Shown here: piece after piece, positions 1 through 13,500 of the stretch
Numbering within the stretch: the first letter of the stretch is position 1
Layout: each line of letters opens with the position of its first letter
NCBI GenBank assembly: GCA_037833965.1
Contig: AP031358.1
Location: 5,774,001 to 5,838,000, forward strand
Direction: 5' to 3'
Length of the DNA: 64,000 nucleotides
From: Marchantia polymorpha subsp. ruderalis
Taxonomy: Eukaryota; Streptophyta; Marchantiopsida; Marchantiales; Marchantiaceae
Translations under genes and position numbers: made by a program
The notes under the pieces: model-generated
What the model was told of the DNA's origin: nothing
The model's database searches: none
What the model saw: only the letters and a program-made list of their open reading frames with translations

Positions 1-1596
1 CCAAAGGCTCTCGTTCTCGACCTCCCCTCTCTCTCTCTCTCTCTCTCTTTCTCTCCCCCTAACTCCTCTCTCTCTCGCTCGCTCGTCCAAGTCCTCCTCT
101 CGAAATCGATCGACTCCGCAGCAAATCAATCGCGCAGCTCACGAGAGGCTCAGAACAAGAGAGAGTGGGGCGGAGGGGGATTTTAAAGGAATGAGAAGGC
201 AGCGCAGCAGCAGCAGCAGCAGCCCGGCCGGTCGCACTGACAGCACTGAGCGCCGGGCGCCGATCAGGACCACCACGCCGTGCGGAGCAGCAGCAGCAGC
301 AGCAGCAGAATCAGAGCCGGACGACAGCACCAGCACCAGCACCAGGACGACGACCACCACAACAACGACGACGACGACGACGAGAAGAGGAGACAGACAG
401 CGAGAGCGAACGAGCGAGCGAGAGGACGAGAGGGGAAGACACAGACACAGAGAGCGAGAGGGAGAGAGAGAGAGAGAGAGAGAGAGAACGCAAAGAGAGG
501 CGGACGAGGAAGACAGTACACTTGCTTGCAGCACTCGTCGTCCTTCCGCCCCGAGCCTGCAGTCCTACGCTTGCCAGCTCCGGACCGGTCCAGGCCCCCG
601 ACCTAACGTAGCCTGACAGCCGCAGTCCTCGTCGGCCTCGTCGTCTTCGTCGTTCCCCCCCCGGACCGGACCGAACCGACCGAGCGAGCGAGCCGGCCTC
701 GGTGCCGGTCGGTTCGGGGCCGGGCGCGACGACTCTCTTTTCTTAGGCTTTAATTTGGTGCTTTTCTCTGGGGCGACCTGCTGTCTGGGCCTGGGCCTGT
801 CATGCTGATCTCACCAACCAACCCCTCCGCTCCCCGGGTCCGGCCTCCGGTTTTACCAGCACCTCTCCCTCCCTCGCGAGCCCCGCAAGGACATGTACCG
901 CCGTGTTCCGACGGCCGTTCCCAAGACCTAGACCGTCGTGTCGGTACTGGGAAGCGGAGAGGACGCGCGGTCGGCCGGACGGACGGACGGACGGACGGCT
1001 CCATTATGTGCCGGTATATTCGCCTCCGATTCCCTTCTCGCGTCCAGGTTCATCCCCGTACCTGCGGATGTCACCATCGTTCCGCCCTCCCTCCCTCCTC
1101 ATACGATTCCATTCCCTCGCCCCGCCATATACGCTGACCACATCCGACGGCAGTCCGAGTCATGAGAGTCCCGCACTCCTTCCTCTCCGTCTGTCAACCT
1201 CGCCCCGTTTTGACTTCGGGTCTTCGCTCCCCCTCCTGTCGCTTTCCGCTACCCGTGGTCCACTCGACCGTAGTTAGTTTCGTCCGCCCCTCCTCCTCCT
1301 CCTCCCTCTTCCTCCTCCTCTAAACGCATCTCTTCGCTGCGCCCACCTTCTCTCGGCGTTTGAAATGTCAAATGCCGGTGAGGGTTGGAATGCCGGTAAC
1401 GGCTCGGCCCGTCCCCGCGGCCGCCTCGCGTAATCGACGCGCGTCGTCGTCGTGGAAGGTTAACCGGTAAACAATCCGGTGCGGACTGGAGTCCGAAAAC
1501 CGCGCTCGAATGATTGTCCGGATTTACTATTTTATTCGCCGGTCTCCCTCTCCCTCTCGTTTCCGTTGGAAACGGCTTGTCCTTTTCCCCCGACTT
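1..1596. other. GC-rich, microsatellite-laden tract, no recognisable gene
   Basis: This tract is GC-rich and full of simple repeats: (CT)n at about 27-49, (CAG)n at about 199-224 and 286-309, an ACG/ACC-type run at about 350-382, (GA)n at about 452-486, a GGAC run near 974-998, and a CCT-rich run near 1285-1320. Open frames exist on both strands, but they are low complexity (runs of Ser, Thr, Ala, Arg-Glu) and simply translate the microsatellites. The composition suits a plant promoter or long 5' leader. The first exon of a gene on either strand could lie here, but I cannot place it. Confidence 0.5.
1401..1596 (+). repeat. Copy 1 of a ~211-bp local direct repeat
   Basis: The segment from GGCTCGGCCCG at 1401 through CCCCGACTT at 1588-1596 recurs at about 3337-3510. 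Shared landmarks are TAATCGACGCG, CGTGGAAGGTTAACCGGTAAAC, CTGGAGTCCGAA, GATTGTCCGGATTTA and CGCCGGTCTCCCTCTC. Copy 1 has an extra ~17 bases after GGCTCGGCCCG and lacks a few bases before CCCCGACTT. An AT-rich block starts immediately after it. Confidence 0.85.
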
Positions 1597-3290
1597 GTAT
1601 TTTAGTAAAATTTAGAGTTAAAAGAACAAAAATAAATTCTACTAATGGTTGCAAAATTTATGGAAAAATGATAAGATTTCATCGTAGGCTAAAAGTTAAC
1701 TTTGTAATTAGTTATGAATATTATTTTTGAATTTGATGTATGATTTTTGAAATTTAAAATATATACCATTAAGTTCAAAGTAAATTTTAAATTTCTGATA
1801 TTTCAAATCAACAATTTGAAATTTGATTGACAAGAATTGAAACTAATTTGAATGACAAAAAAACAATTTCAATTGAAACTAATTGATGAAATCACATCAC
1901 ACTTGCAAGATATTAGTATGAAAAAAACTCTAGTCAATAATCCAAAAAAATTGATGTTGAATATAATTAATTTAATCTACAAAATTGTGAATAGGAATAT
2001 AGTCAAAAAATCCTGATAAAAACTAAACCATTGATAATTATGTGAAAATTTTCAATAATTTGTAAAATATTAAAAAAATGCACTATTGATCCAAAAATAT
2101 TAAAACGTGTGAAGTATTATATTAGAAGCTACTAATGTTTTGATGAAATAAATCAAGTAGGAATCATACATTTTATTTTTTAAAACATTTTACTATTTTT
2201 GATCAACAATTAAAAGATATATGAATTCAGGATTCATAATGACATCTTCTATATGAATTACTACAAATTATTTATTTCGTGATTGAGTTGTGATTTTTCT
2301 GCCTTAAATTGAGCAAAATAATTCATATGGAAACAAGTAGAAAATATGTAGCAGTTTATAGAATTTGATTAACTATATCTATAACTAATACATATTTTGA
2401 ATTGATTATCATATTATTAATATTATTAAAATAAAAGTCTCTGCTAACACGCATTTTTAGATTTGTGTCAAACAAAATCGACGCAATGATAAAAAATATC
2501 CTCATGCATTCATGTTTAAAAAATTATAAGAGTTGTATACTTTTAAAATTTTTTTATCACTTTATCTCATAGATGGAATTTATTTTTAATTTTATAAATT
2601 TTGATGAGGATTCATTAAGGAGAAAAAATATCGATTGAAATGATAACGATCAAAGATTTCATGGAGCATATTGATTACATATTATATGTGTTGAATGAAA
2701 ATTTTCTGATAGTTTGAATTTGACTAAGATAACATATTATTAAAATATTGATTATTTGTATAAAAAATCACATTTAGTTGATTCACAATAAAATGTGAAT
2801 ATATTTGAAATCAAATGTTCACTTTTGATGCATTAGCTTATTTGTATTATCAGAATGTACAAGTGTATTTTATTATAAGTTAAATTTTTTGTCACTTACA
2901 AAATTACATCAGTTATTGAATATAAAATAATGAATACCAAAAATATTTTGGATTTTTTTCAAACAAATTTATAAAATTTTATAACAATATACTTTGGTAG
3001 CTACCATATATAATTTTCAATATATAAAAAACTTGAAAAAATCTTTGATTTTATAATTATTTCAATAAGAAATATTTGATTGAATGTTTCGTGTATACAT
3101 CATATGAATTACCTTGGATACAGAATAAAATCCATCTAATTCACATTTGATAAAAAAAATACTTGATGGAACTGTTCAGGAAATTAATAATTTTTTCACA
3201 TCCAACACAATTAATTATACTTAACGGATTTACTGGATATATTTTACATCTTTGGATATAATATATCTATGGATATATTATATTTTACCT
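1597..3290. other. AT-rich insert interrupting the direct repeat
   Basis: This block of about 1.69 kb is strongly AT-rich and holds no open frame of note. The flanking DNA is GC-rich, and the nonamer CCCCGACTT lies at both edges (1588-1596 and 3291-3299). The flanking 211-bp repeat reads continuously if the block is removed. I looked for terminal inverted repeats at the two ends and saw none. It may be a degenerate insertion, such as a Mutator-type element with a 9-bp duplication, or an AT-rich spacer between repeat units. Confidence 0.55.
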
Positions 3291-3545
3291 CCCCGACTTT
3301 ATCAGGGCCCCTATAATCCTCCGTTGAAACCAAACCGGCTCGGCCCGCGTAATCGACGCGCATCGCCGTCGTGGAAGGTTAACCGGTAAACTATCCGGTG
3401 CTGACTGGAGTCCGAATGATTGTCCGGATTTATTATTTTATTCGCCGGTCTCCCTCTCGCTCTAGTTCCCGTTGTAAACGACTTGTCCTTTTTCCCTACC
3501 TCCCCGACTTTATCAGGGCCCCTATATTCCTCCGTTGAAACCAGA
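3291..3545 (+). repeat. Copies 2 and partial 3 of the ~211-bp direct repeat
   Basis: The stretch CTCCCCGACTTTATCAGGGC, continuing to GTTGAAACCA, occurs at about 3289-3332 and again at 3500-3545, a spacing of 211 bases. Between them lies the segment shared with 1401-1596. The array is therefore a short tandem duplication whose first unit is separated by the AT-rich insert. Confidence 0.85.
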
Positions 3546-3614
3546 CCCTACCCAACCTAACCTAACCCAACCTGGTGGGCTTTCGCACACCGACTTGTTT
3601 CTTTTAGCACCCAA

Positions 3615-3633
3615 CCCCCCCCCCCCCCCCCCC
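3615..3633 (+). repeat. 19-base C homopolymer
   Basis: An uninterrupted run of 19 C follows CACCCAA. It is G-rich on the opposite strand and would be prone to sequencing and replication length error. Confidence 0.9.
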
Positions 3634-5400
3634 TTTCTAAAACCTCCGGCTTCCTTGTCAAGGAAGCTTACTCTTCAAGATAAGTTAAAGTTAAAGTTGT
3701 AATTAAAGGAATGTCTCTGGTGTCGACCAGGACATGTACCGCAGCGAATTTTCGGCGGAATTCGTCTTTGAATTTTTTCTTGGATTTGCTTTGATTCTAA
3801 GGAATGCTAGAGAATAGAGTAAATCCCGGCGGAGGCCAGGGGACACCAAATCGGGAGAAAAATCAGAGCAAGCACTCGGCAATGCGAAATAAAACAATTA
3901 AAAATTAATGGGGGAGCACCGACCGGAAGAAGACGCTCCTGCAGGGAGGTTACACCGGGCGGACTCGTCCCGAGATGAACTGCTGACATACCACCGGTTG
4001 GTTCACCCGCAATACCGTCATTTTGCTTGACACATGTCATTTGACCCCAAGAGATGAAATGTGTACATTTGTAATGTAATTCGGATTCCTTACTATAAGA
4101 GGATTTTGGGTCGCCTCCAAAAATTTGCTATTTAAAACGTGGGGGGAGTGAATAAAACAGATTGATAAATACGCTGGAGCTAAGTGCACTCGAAGTTGGG
4201 CAATATGATTGTGGAAAAGGATTTTAGAATTTGGAACCAATCTAGGAAGCTCCGGGTGAGTCCGCCGAGAATTCCATCAACGTGGATTACCGTGCTCAGC
4301 GTAAGGAGAAGAAAACCGAAACGAATCTCCAAAGTGCCGAAGAAAAGTCATCCGCCGGATAACAGAAGAGGAAAGATTGCGCAATAATTCCGATGAAGTT
4401 CTCCCCCAGCGACGCTGTGGGCTGCTTAAATTAATCTCCAAAAATCATTTATTATAAGAAGAATGGGAAAGAAGAAAAAAATACAATCTTGGTCTCTCTT
4501 TCCTGGTGGCTGGCGGGGCTCATTTATTTCCCAATAAACGTTTCTCGGGGCTCCCGCAGGCAAAAGAGCTTTTTCTTGCACCCGTGGAAGTCAATCGCAT
4601 GGAGAGGTCCACCACCGCGGCCATCCATCCATCGATCTAAGGATCCATCCCACGGGAGCCGGTGGATTCGAGAAACAGCGACATACAAAATAAGGCCATC
4701 GCGAAACCGTCTGACCGTATCGTACGCGAGGGGATACGTATGATAGAAAACAAAAGAGAGATAGAAAGAGAAAGAGTGAGCGACGTATGTAGATTCCACC
4801 ATGCCAGTACAGTACAGTGTACTCTACTGTACTGTACTGTACAATCATGACAATGTTCGGTGAGAAGAACAAGGCGAGTGAAAACATCATAAAGTCAAAC
4901 CTCCAGATTTAGCATCAAATAAACAGCACTAATATTTCTGTCACTCGGCAGGCAGCCCGGGGCGGATTAGTATTGTACCAATCATAGACCCAGACCCGAC
5001 CCGTACACAGACATACAAGATGTCCCTGGAAAAACCCCTTGAGAGGCATGTAGATAATGATGGATCAGCAGTCGAAGTGAAGAGGGGTGGGGTATCATTC
5101 TTCGGCCGTGAGAGCTCGATCCATCACAGGTTCGAATCTATAGGGCCCTCGGACGCTCTCTCTGCTCTGCCCTGCACTGCCGAGGGGGTGCATATTATTC
5201 ACCCACTTCATAATAAACCCTCTGCGGTGTGGTCATAAAAGGGCGCCGTAGATCCTCTAGAAAGGCCGACTCATTGTACTCCTCGTCCGTCGTGGATTCG
5301 CATTAAACCCAGCATCCCTTCCTTCCTTCGCAATGGTTCGCCTTGGAAAGTGACTTCCCCAATGGTACATGATATTGCTCGATTTTCACTTATTTGTGAA
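3634..5400. other. Non-AT-rich stretch without a recognised gene
   Basis: Short open frames lie on both strands (for example about 3807-4040 minus and 4184-4387 plus). None shows a family motif. The plus frame at 4184-4387 ends near a donor-like CCGGGTGAGTCC and could in principle be a small exon, but nothing else supports it. Other contents are a GTAC-rich inverted repeat (4806-4842) and a CCTTCCTTCCTTC run near 5317. Confidence 0.3.
4806..4842. promoter_or_regulatory. GTAC-cluster inverted repeat
   Basis: Arms AGTACAGTACAGT (4806-4818) and ACTGTACTGTACT (4826-4838) are perfect reverse complements around a 7-nt loop. The tract holds six GTAC tetramers within about 35 bases. GTAC is the core bound by SBP/SPL factors, including the copper regulators CRR1 and SPL7. 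That such a factor binds here is inference; no downstream gene is identified. Confidence 0.4.
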
Positions 5401-8400
5401 TTTAGGAATGAAGATGTTTTCTCGTTGCGAAGCACGTAGTGGTCTGTTGCGTTTGGTTATTTTTATATAAAAGCCTTCACTTCACTCATTTCTGTGAAAC
5501 AACAAGCTTATATTTACTAGGTTTGCACATTTGAATAATTTAATTTTGAAAGAAAACACCAAATCTTACGAAAGCATTTCTAATATTCCCATCAAGTTTT
5601 ACATGAATAATACCAGTATCTTAATATGAGATAAGGCCCGATTAGCATTACCATGCTAATAATTCTGTTCCATGATATGTAATAACTATCAACATTAATC
5701 GCAAGTGAGAGAAGATTTTTCATGTTACAATAGTGTTGCATTGTGAATGCAACTAGCTATAGATTCATATATAAATAAGAAAAAGAGAAAAAATAAGAAA
5801 AAATAAGAAAAAATAAGAAAAAAAGAAAACCTCATATAGAATAAAATGTGGATTTTCTATCAAAAAAATAATAGGAGACAAGAATATTGACTATATTTTT
5901 TATACATGTTACACAAGTATCAAAACTAAAAAACTCCTTGCATATTACTTTGTATATAGATGTCACTAATATGATATTCAAGTTAATATTAACTTATAAT
6001 AAAAAGATAAGTACTATATTAACACTATCTTTCAATTCTAGGAATCAAACTTTGAACATTTTCAATCTAAAACAAGTTACATTTATTTTTTCATTTCAAA
6101 ATCTTGTTGGATCATGAAATTTTTTGTAGATGAAACAATTTTGAAATTGGGAAAAAGGTCTCTATTATTTCATTCTCATTTATAAATTATTTTCAAGAGA
6201 TTATTAATAAAATGCAATATATAACATGATATATAAATTTTTAAACATCTTCATCATTATAATCAATAAAATTGGATATAATAAAACTTAGAATAGTTTA
6301 AAAATCAAATAAATTTATTATAAGTCAAAATAGAAATAAAAAACATTACATATTTTATAAATTGAAATATATTTGATATGATCATGATCAATTACACTTA
6401 ATTTTTAAATAAAAATATTTTTATTTTTAAGAATATATTTGAATTATGAAAAAAAAATTTGTTTTGATTTTGAATTTAAGCTTAAAAAAAGAATAAAAAA
6501 ACCCAAAAAATTATCTAAAAGACCGTGTAAATGATAAAAATTTGATGTTGTTCATTATTTGAATTAAAATTTGATTATTTTTTATTTATAATAGAATTAA
6601 AATCATTTATAACCAGATATAAAATCCTAGCATTAAATGGGTTAAAATTTTTTAACAATAATTTAAATTATATTTTTGAAGCAAAAAATTCAATTCAATT
6701 ATAACGTATAATTATTAAAATCAATTACTATAGGATATCATCTAAAATATTTTAGTTGAAATGATATAGATACAAATCATGAAATGCATCTATAGAAGAA
6801 GCTCATAAATCTTATTGGTTGTTGCTATTGTGACTTTGGAGTCATCCACTGTTGAAGCCTGTAGCGTGTCAGCTGTTGTTGCTGTGTGCCAAGGACTTTG
6901 TCGTTTACCAGGGTTCACAATAAATATTAAATGTTGCACTGTCAAAAAAAGCCCTCCGTGAAGTTAATAATATTGAGAAGAAATTGCAAAATCTTACATC
7001 AATTAGTATTATATTTAAAAATTGAATGTACATGTAATTGCAAATTTTTTTAAAATATATTTTTTGAGATATGATTTTAATGTGCAGTAAGTTGACATTG
7101 GTTTGAGATTTTTATATTAACTTAGCAAAACGTTAGCATTATGAGGTTGTCACTTACATTTGGCCAACCCATAAATCTGAGAATAATTTTTACTCTAGAG
7201 CTCAATTTGCCATGAAGAAGTTACGATGCCACATCTTCACATGTGTAGCATCATTACTATTTCGACAGTGTCGCCTCAACTTTTTCAAAATACATGATTT
7301 TGAATTCTAATTCTTCTTGTACATAGATTTTAATCACATTCGATTGATTACGTTTCTAGATTTGGTTATGCAATTATTGTTGCTGTTACTAATTTATCAT
7401 AACGCCAAGCTACGATGCATAGAATGCCTGTGTTGAAATTAAAATTTACAAAATTTATATATATTTAAAATTTTTTCATTGAAATTTAAAATTTCTTTGT
7501 ATTCTAATTTTTCATTTTTGTTGTTTTATATTTATATATTTATTACAAAAAATCAATATTTTTTTGACATACAACCTCAAATAAAAAATGTTTTAAGCTT
7601 AAATTAAAACATAGTTTCAACTTTATTTTGATTAAAAAGCACATTAAAAAGCTTATGTTTTAACATAATTTTTTTTTAACGTTTTATATCTCAATAAATT
7701 ATTTTTTGAAATTTTTATCAAGTATATATTTTAATTATTATTAAAATTAATCCTTTAATTTTAATATATATCTACTACTAAAAAAATTCCAGAAATATTA
7801 AATTTTTTTATATTAGAAAAATTATGAAATAATTAATTCAAATTTTTTATTTTATTTACATCATATTAATTATAATTAATTATAAATAATAAAATTATTC
7901 ATTAAATTTATTTGCATTTTTTTGTGCAAAATAAAATAAAATAAAATATGTAAAATTATATTTATAATTTATAGTTTTAATTTAAAATTTTATTGTTACA
8001 ATTTTTACTTCTTCTTGCCATGCATCTACTCATCGCGCTTCACATAGACTTAATGATATGAGGGAGCAAGCAAATGCTTGTTTTTGTGTGGATTTTTAAT
8101 ACTAACGCTTTGCTTTGCTTTGCTTCTCGAATTGCAATTAGATGTGACTGCAAGGTACAAGGACCTAAAGCTGAGAAAGTGGATGTTGGAAAACATATGC
8201 TTCCAGCGACAGGGTGGAATCCATTTTGCGATCTCGAAAGTCACTGAAAGTAAAAGTGATATGATTAAAGTGAAATTTATGTCGTGAACTTTGTGCTAGA
8301 AATTGCACGGCAGCCAATCGATTGGACCAGGGAAGATGTGACTTCACTCTTTGTGGAGTAAGTTGAAGCTTATCTTAAATACATTTCAAAGTTTTGTGTA

Positions 8401-9290
8401 ATGATTTGAGCGAGCAAGCGCACGTGCGCAAGATATTATTGCTGCAATTATGAGATTTAACTGCACGGCGTCCACTGTACTTGTTGTACAACTTATACAT
8501 TAAAATGAAATATCACTAAATAAAATATAAATGGTTATAATATCAAATTTGATGATAACATTGTATATTTATTCTAAAATAAAAATCTATTTAACCATAA
8601 AAAACTATGCAAAATAATTTAATAAATAATATTTCAACTAAATAACATTAAAAAGTTTTATTGCTAAAAGAAAAATTAAATTTTACTTTCTAAAATTTTA
8701 TATACATTAACAAATCAAAAAATTATAAAAATTCTAATAAAGTTTAGCTATAATATAGTTTATTTTTTCCCATATATAAAATTGTTTAAATATTAATAAA
8801 ATTTTCTAAATTATTATTTTCTAAGATTTTAGAAATAAAATATATGTACAAAAAACTAATTTCAATATGATTAATAATAATTGCGTCTTGAAATTTTTTA
8901 TAAATTTAATCAAAATTATATATAAATTTAATTTCAATCAAGTAATTTTTTTCTATCAATAAGAAGTTAAAATTTCAAATTTTATATTTTTTAAATAGAG
9001 ATATTATTTAATAAAAAAATATTTAAATCATGACAGTTTAAGTTTTCATAGATTTATTTATTTTTTTATTAAAATATCAAAATAAATCTAAAAATAAATA
9101 ATTATGGGTATGTTAAAAAAATCTAAGATTTTAAGAATGATAACAATATTTGCAAACTTCTTTTTTATGACTAGGATCAGAAACATGTATCCCCAAAAAA
9201 ATCAGATAGACCTTTCAATTCTAAAAGAAACATTAATACAATTGAATTCATCAAAAAAGTCGGAGAGAAATGTGATTATTTAAATTACCT
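5401..9290. other. AT-rich desert
   Basis: This stretch is strongly AT-rich apart from less biased islands near 6800-7420 and 8010-8480. It contains a short tandem array of the type AAAAAATAAG at about 5776-5826. Only short open frames occur and none has a recognisable motif. I see no RNA gene or intact mobile element. Confidence 0.45.
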
Positions 9291-11160
9291 TGGATAATGT
9301 TATATGCAAGCTGCCAAAAATTCACAAGCATCTCATGAAAATTGGCAGCTTGCATGCATCTAAGATCATAGTTAATTGCTTTTGAGCCCTGACGTAGTCT
9401 GAAATATCTGGTACAGCTTAGGAACAAATCTGAAAGCCCGCTGACAATCAGTATTTCAGAGCTGTTGTGAGTATATATCAATATTAATACATGACGGAAG
9501 ATGTACAATCACATTTACGGCTTCGAGTTTGGACTTTTAGAGAGGAGGAAAAGAGTATAACATGTTGTTTCATCTTGTTCACGAGGGAAAGTACAAAACG
9601 TCATAGCATGGAAAAAACGATGCAGACCGAGGAATACAGAATGCAGCCTCCAGCTGCTGCTGCTGCAAAGCTAACATCCGAGCACTGGAAAAGTGCTACG
9701 AGTTAATGTTTATAATAGAGAATATTCACTCTGAGCAGACATAAGTGAGGGGCAAAGCGAGTGGGCCTACCATTATCTTCAAATGGTGGTGCTAATCAAA
9801 TAAGAATGAAAGAAGATAAGAAAAAGGGTCAAGCTTCAAGCTCATGAAAACAAAAGAACATTCCCTCCCTCCCTTAGCATGACACATATTTCCCATGACA
9901 ACAACCAGCATGATTTATAAAACAATGCATTTATTCTACTCTTTTACATGGTACAGGTGAAAAAGTGTAAAAAACATTCCTTGAGAGTTTTCGAGTGGAC
10001 GACCTCCGGACGGGACGAAGGGGCATCTCATCATTGCAAACCTCTCTTTGTCTCCTAATCGTGACAATGTTTCTCTCTTTTTCTCCGCATTCCTTTCTCA
10101 GATTTTCTTTCTGCATTTCTTCTCAATTCCAGCACGAAATCCTAGAGATATTTCTTCGTATTTCTTCGTAGCTGTCTAATCCTTTCCCTATTATCCCAAA
10201 AATAGTAGGGTAACCATAGATATGGATACTTCTGATAAAATAAAATCAGACTGCATACGAGAGATTAAACAACTCACTACTCTTACAAGAACTTTCATCA
10301 CCAGAATCAGGAAAGGATGAAAGGATGAGAGAAGCAAAGGCATAAAAGAGACAAAAGCCAGAAACACATTTTTGACTTGTTTTAAGAAGCCCGTGTATAA
10401 ATTATATTAACGGTGAAAACAGCGGCGATCCAAAACTGGCAGCAGTTGAGGCGAACTGGTCAAATCTGGTGTTACTCTGCAGGTCGTATATCTTTGTCCC
10501 GACCAACCTCAAGTTTCACTGGACAAGCATATTATAAGATTGCACATCACATGCAACTTTGCGTGTCATGCATGGAGAGAGAGAGAGAGAGAGCGAATAT
10601 AGAGCATGCTGTTTAGAGCAAGTGGTGAGTAAGACAAATGCGCTGTCGTAAAATAAAAAGAACATTCATTATTCATGAAAGTACTTTGCACTCAACCGTT
10701 TCGAATGCCAAAAGCTAGAGTGATGGGGCGATACACCGTCTAGAATTCAGGCTGTGTAGAATTAAGGGCAAATACAATCGCACGAGAACTACCACTTCGA
10801 ATAAGTGTACTCACAGTGAACCTGATATGCGTCTCTCAAAATATACAAATTATTGAAATGCTATTAGGACAGTAGAAAAACACAAGACACACGAAGACAT
10901 CGAAACACTTCTTATTACAGGAATTCGAAGGTGGACGGGAGCACGTGTTGATCCTACGATGATACAAAAAGTATTTATGCTGATGAGAAATTCTTGTTCC
11001 ACATCTCTTATTGACATTTGCTGAGAATGTTGAATTCTGTTCTACGAGGGATGCGATTGGTTTAGCGCTTTCTTGGCATATGGTGGTTTTTGAACGGCAA
11101 TGCGCAATAAAATAAAAGCTTTTTTGCCAGCCTTGTACTGTACTTATATTCATTCTGAGT
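9291..11160. other. Intermediate-composition stretch without a recognised gene
   Basis: Base composition returns to near balance. It holds a 14-bp-arm hairpin (9304-9355) and a (GA)n run at about 10572-10594. The open frames on both strands are short and lack any family motif. It could be untranslated or intronic sequence of an unseen gene. Confidence 0.3.
9304..9355. repeat. Hairpin with 14-bp perfect arms
   Basis: ATGCAAGCTGCCAA (9304-9317) is the exact reverse complement of TTGGCAGCTTGCAT (9342-9355), with a 24-nt loop. Pairing does not extend beyond the 14 bp, so it is shorter than a typical plant microRNA precursor stem. Confidence 0.6.
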
Positions 11161-13500
11161 CGTTAAGGAAATTTACATATCATTTACAGGTTCTTGTGCT
11201 GTGAATAGCTAGGAATAATTTGTTCACATTACCGCCACACAATACATGTTGATTTGTTTCGCTTGTAGACTTCTTTCTAAGCAAGTGCATTCTCATGTGA
11301 TTTTTATACACTTCAATACAATATTGAAGTTTATATACAGATTATAAAATATTTTTTACCAAACATCTTTGCTAACAAGAGACTAACATCTTAAGCATGT
11401 GGAAATATGTGTTATTGATTCAAGGAAATAAATAAACACATGTAGCAATTTTGGCAAATTAAACTCTGTTTGTCTTCTAATCTATCTGAAAACTTTACTA
11501 TCACTATAGGCTGATGATATCAACAGATAACGTGATTTTTCTGAAATCATATTCTAAAATCTGTATTCACAAGTATGTACCATCGCAAATTCTGGATCAT
11601 TGTAAGTTGTTAAAAGATTGCAATTATCAGTATATATCAAAATTGTCTTGAACATGAATTAAGTATACCATATATATTATTTGCTATCAATCAATTTATA
11701 ATTAGATTTCAATCATGCACATACCTGAAACACAAATTAATTAGATAATATTAACAAATTATTATTATTATTATTTATTATTGTAAAACTATTATTTTAC
11801 ATAATTATATATTATAATAGACTTCATATGGCAATTTTGAAATTGAATTACATGTATTAATATACTTAGTTAAAACACTACACATTTATTTAAAAATTCA
11901 TGATCGATAAATTGTATTGTGCTTAATGAAAAATAATTTTATTTTTGAAATTCATCATCTATATCAAATAATTAGTATTTCATTTTGGATATCGCTAAAA
12001 AGGTTAAATTGTATGTACTTAATGGTGATTTTTTGAGCAAAGGTTTTGAATAATTATATCGAATAATCACTGCAATGTCTGCATAAATTATTTAATTGGA
12101 TAAAATCATTTCGTAAATAATTTCATTTATTGAAAGGAAACTTGAAATGTATATATATTGAAAATTCATAAATTATAATTGAAATAAATATTTATATTTG
12201 ATGATCATCTAAAAAAACAAGTAAATCAAATACATATAATGTTCACAAATGATGAACATTGAAAACTCAAAAATATTGAAATACATGAAGTGAAATACAT
12301 GTAATTTTCATCATGTGTTATAATGATTTCAAGTGATAAAAAATATTGCATTGTATTAAAGATTTAAAATGTTTTATTTATAAAAGTGGGTTGAAGTTTG
12401 TGAAAGTTAAAAATCATAAAAAAATTGGATGAATTGTAAATTTTACATATTTAGAATTATATATATAAACAATTTTTATGAAAAATGAAAAATGAAATAA
12501 ATTTATTTTTATATTATTTTTCTAAAGTACTTGTAATGACAACTTGTAAAGTTGTCAATACTAGTGTAAACATAAAATGCATAAGTTTAGAACGCATGCA
12601 TATCAGATTGTGATAAGAATACTTTAAAGAAAACCATGTTACATGTTGGAACAATTAAGATGATAACTTTTGTATATGATGAAAACATGAAGTATCTGAA
12701 TAAGCGAGATCGATTAAATGAAATAAAATACAATAAATATTATTAAAATTTAAATAATTTAGAACTATGTAATTTTATTTCAATTAAATAAACTAATCCA
12801 ATTTAAGTTCATCTACGGTATTATTTTTCACAAAAAATTGTTTTTCTTGTTTATGAGTAAAAAATCCATGATATATATCTGACTAAAGTATGATTGATAG
12901 TTGATAGATTTGTGATTTGCTAACAAAAGAAATGAACATGGTGAACAAACCCACAATTATAGCAGAAGAAGTAAATGAAAGTGTTGCAAGATGACAGTGA
13001 TGAATGTAATTACAAAAGAGTCAAACCTGTATTATTGCAAAGTGATACTGAAATATATTTATATTGAAAATTTTGACAGGTATTTACAATACACTTAACC
13101 TCTCAAATGACGTCTAAGGTGATGTCCATGACTTCATATGATTTCAATTTTAGAGTAAAAAAGTAATAATATTTTTACATATAAATATGCTTGAATACTT
13201 GATTGAAATAAATTCCTACAGTGATGATAAACAAGAAATTTGTCATTCGCGGTGTCAATTGATGATGGTCACCATCATGTACTCAACAATTACAGAGAAT
13301 ATTTTCCAAATTGTTAGAGTTAACTCGTGTTTCACCTTATTTCGAATTAGTTGCTGCTTAATGTTAGCCCTAGAGTTTAACTGCCAGCTCTCTCTCTATA
13401 TATATGTTAAAAAAAAAACTCTAGGGCTCTTCGCCACCATAATATATACGACATATTGTCTCTGAATGAACAAACATAACGAGTTAGTTACGTGTACGTA
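11161..13500. other. AT-rich desert
   Basis: This is AT-rich DNA with ATT/ATTATT microsatellite-like runs near 11760-11780 and no open frame with a recognisable motif. A hairpin with 13-bp arms lies near the right edge (13366-13428). Confidence 0.45.
13366..13428. repeat. Hairpin with 13-bp perfect arms
   Basis: AGCCCTAGAGTTT (13366-13378) and AAACTCTAGGGCT (13416-13428) are exact reverse complements. The loop carries a (CT)/(AT) run and poly-A. This could be the remnant of a small foldback element; no target-site duplication was found. Confidence 0.55.

Noticed and set aside
191..616. Ser/Thr/Ala-rich frames at the left end as a real protein
   Set aside because: The residues are translations of CAG, ACG and GA microsatellites in several frames, with no domain or codon bias.
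3545..3573. Interstitial telomere repeat in the CCTAACC-rich stretch
   Set aside because: The motif is CCTAACC/CCCAACC, not the plant CCCTAAA repeat, and it is short and irregular.
5060..5150. A possible tRNA around GGTTCGAATC near 5130
   Set aside because: The T-loop-like motif is present, but the flanking bases do not form a 5-bp T stem or a 7-bp acceptor stem.
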